From Pseudomonadota bacterium (GTDB taxonomy: Bacteria; Pseudomonadota; Gammaproteobacteria; JAKAQQ01), in assembly GCA_021828425.1 (NCBI GenBank), contig JAKARN010000087.1:1-6293 (forward strand): DNA of 6,293 nucleotides, read 5' to 3'. Below, piece by piece: positions 5,504 to 6,293 of this stretch. Position 1 is the stretch's first letter, and each line of letters begins with the position of its first letter. Both the position numbers and the translations under genes were made by a program. Under the pieces are notes generated by a model. It had not been told where the DNA came from. It saw only the letters and a program-made list of their open reading frames with translations, and did not search any database.

Positions 5504-5801
5504 CGACACGGGTCCTCAGTTTCTGGCCTGGATGGAAGGTGATAACCCGGCGGGCGGAAATGGGTATTTCCTCGCCGGTTTTGGGATTCCGACCGGGTCT
5601 TTGGTTTTTGTCGCGCAGATCGAAGTTCCCGAAGCTGGACAGGTGGACACAACGGCCATCGAACAGGGCGGTTTTGATCGCATCAAAGAAAAGATCCACG
5701 AGTTCACGGGATTCCCGTTTATTGATTCCGAGTTCGCCATTCAAGGCTGCTGCCAAGTTCGCCTTGGTCAGAGCGGTTGATTTACCTTCGGAGTCTACCA
5801 T
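5478..5801 (-). CDS. ihfA: Integration host factor subunit alpha
   Basis: IhfA pairs with IhfB to form IHF, a nucleoid protein that bends DNA sharply and aids recombination, replication and transcription. The product from ATG 5801 is 107 residues, against 99 in E. coli; the difference is a short N-terminal extension before [10 protein letters not shown] plus a slightly longer tail. The core is unmistakable: [20 protein letters not shown] followed by [20 protein letters not shown]. The beta-arm sequence GRNPKTG (about residues 70-76) includes the Pro that intercalates between base pairs. [12 protein letters not shown] identifies the alpha rather than the beta subunit or HU. The start is preceded by AGGGG at 7 nt; an upstream in-frame ATG at 5837 would lie deep inside pheT and is less likely. 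It overlaps the pheT end by 20 bp, the conserved pheT-ihfA arrangement. Confidence 0.97.
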   Translation of the reverse strand: MVDSEGKSTALTKANLAAALNGELGINKRESRELVDLFFDAIKTALFDGRCVHLSSFGNFDLRDKNQRPGRNPKTGEEIPISARRVITFHPGQKLRTRVDGYAGSRE

Positions 5802-6293
5802 GGAACCCCCCCTCGATGATGACAACTGCTTTTTCACAGAGATCGTTGATGGCCTTTTCCGTTAGTGTGCTATGTTCATCCCGAAAGATCAAGCTAAAAG
5901 CCAGGCTCCGGAAACCCTCCTGCAAAGGTGCTCCGGCATAAACGTCAAAAAGCCGGACTTCCACGAGGGTAGGGCGTCCTGCAACCAGCAGGGCCGCTTC
6001 CACATCCCCCACCGGAACCGCGACCGGCAACTCGAAAGCCAGATCACGCCGCATGGAGGGAAAGCGGGGCGGTGCTTTATATTCTACTTCAAAAAATACA
6101 TCTAACTCATTTAAATTCAAGGACCAAAGATAGGTTTTTCCCTTGACCTCCCACCTCCTCTGGAGTCCCGGATGGAGCGCCCCCAGGAAGCCGATCCGGC
6201 GTTCTCCCCAGAAAAGGCAGGCACATTCCGCAGGATCCAGTGCCGCGTGCTGGGACGGCCTGAAACGCAGTGGTCCCGGCAGGGAAATCAGCA
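5782..6293 (-). CDS. pheT: Phenylalanyl-tRNA synthetase beta subunit, C-terminal part (5' end outside window)
   Basis: PheT is the large subunit of the cytoplasmic alpha2-beta2 enzyme that charges tRNA-Phe. About 169 residues are visible and the frame is open to the right edge, so roughly the last fifth of a subunit of nearly 800 residues is present. From the edge inward one reads [12 protein letters not shown], the [14 protein letters not shown] strand pair typical of the region before the last domain, then [12 protein letters not shown]. The terminal anticodon-binding (FDX-ACB, B8) domain follows: [20 protein letters not shown], then [40 protein letters not shown] and the ending GGFHGRLRR. 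The TAA is at 5784-5782, 20 bp into ihfA. The usual partner pheS would lie further right, outside the window. Confidence 0.96.
   Translation of the reverse strand, partial: LISLPGPLRFRPSQHAALDPAECACLFWGERRIGFLGALHPGLQRRWEVKGKTYLWSLNLNELDVFFEVEYKAPPRFPSMRRDLAFELPVAVPVGDVEAALLVAGRPTLVEVRLFDVYAGAPLQEGFRSLAFSLIFRDEHSTLTEKAINDLCEKAVVIIEGGFHGRLRR
5806..5813 (-). promoter_or_regulatory. Ribosome binding site of ihfA inside the end of pheT
   Basis: The minus strand reads AGGGGGGG shortly before the ATG at 5801, with the AGGGG part spaced 7 nt from it. It lies within pheT coding sequence, so terminating ribosomes would pass over it just before the ihfA start. It supports 5801 as the ihfA start. Confidence 0.65.

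Noticed and set aside
1..6293. CRISPR array, prophage or defence/toxin-antitoxin island
   Set aside because: No regularly spaced repeats, integrase, phage structural genes or defence motifs were seen. RatA is named a toxin in E. coli, but here rnfH-ratA is a conserved core pair and does not by itself show a working toxin-antitoxin module.

Overview
The window looks like the chromosome of a GC-rich gammaproteobacterium. It joins two gene neighbourhoods well known from that class: recN-bamE / rnfH-ratA / smpB on the left, and pheT-ihfA-merR-like-tRNA-Pro on the right. The species cannot be told from the sequence. The protein-coding content is mostly core housekeeping. I see no CRISPR array, prophage, defence system or new multigene system; the one clearly accessory piece is a decayed insertion sequence.

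Left region (1-2809). The C-terminal two thirds of recN (DNA break repair) is followed on the same strand by bamE (outer-membrane assembly lipoprotein). rnfH and ratA form a pair on the opposite strand, and rnfH runs tail to tail into bamE with a 56-bp overlap of coding sequence. Divergent from ratA is smpB (tmRNA partner in ribosome rescue). Its start codon sits 6 bp behind a consensus TATAAT box and has no Shine-Dalgarno sequence, so it may be read from a leaderless transcript.

Middle region (2823-4625). A two-domain sulfurtransferase of the 3-mercaptopyruvate type (sseA-like, minus strand) and a short-chain dehydrogenase closely resembling the N-terminal half of HSDL2 (plus strand) are divergently transcribed. 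Their start codons are about 60 bp apart, in a gap that carries promoter-like elements for both directions.

Right region (4626-6293). About 420 bp without an intact gene holds a collapsed IS481-family transposase relic. Four recognisable pieces of one transposase remain in order but in changing frames, and its first catalytic Asp is now Asn. The relic abuts the 3' end of a tRNA-Pro(GGG) gene on the minus strand. That tRNA is the last gene of a compact minus-strand operon: the end of pheT, then ihfA, then a MerR-family regulator. Neighbouring reading frames in the operon overlap by 20 to 26 bp, which suggests translational coupling. The relic lies exactly between the two conserved neighbourhoods and may mark an old rearrangement.
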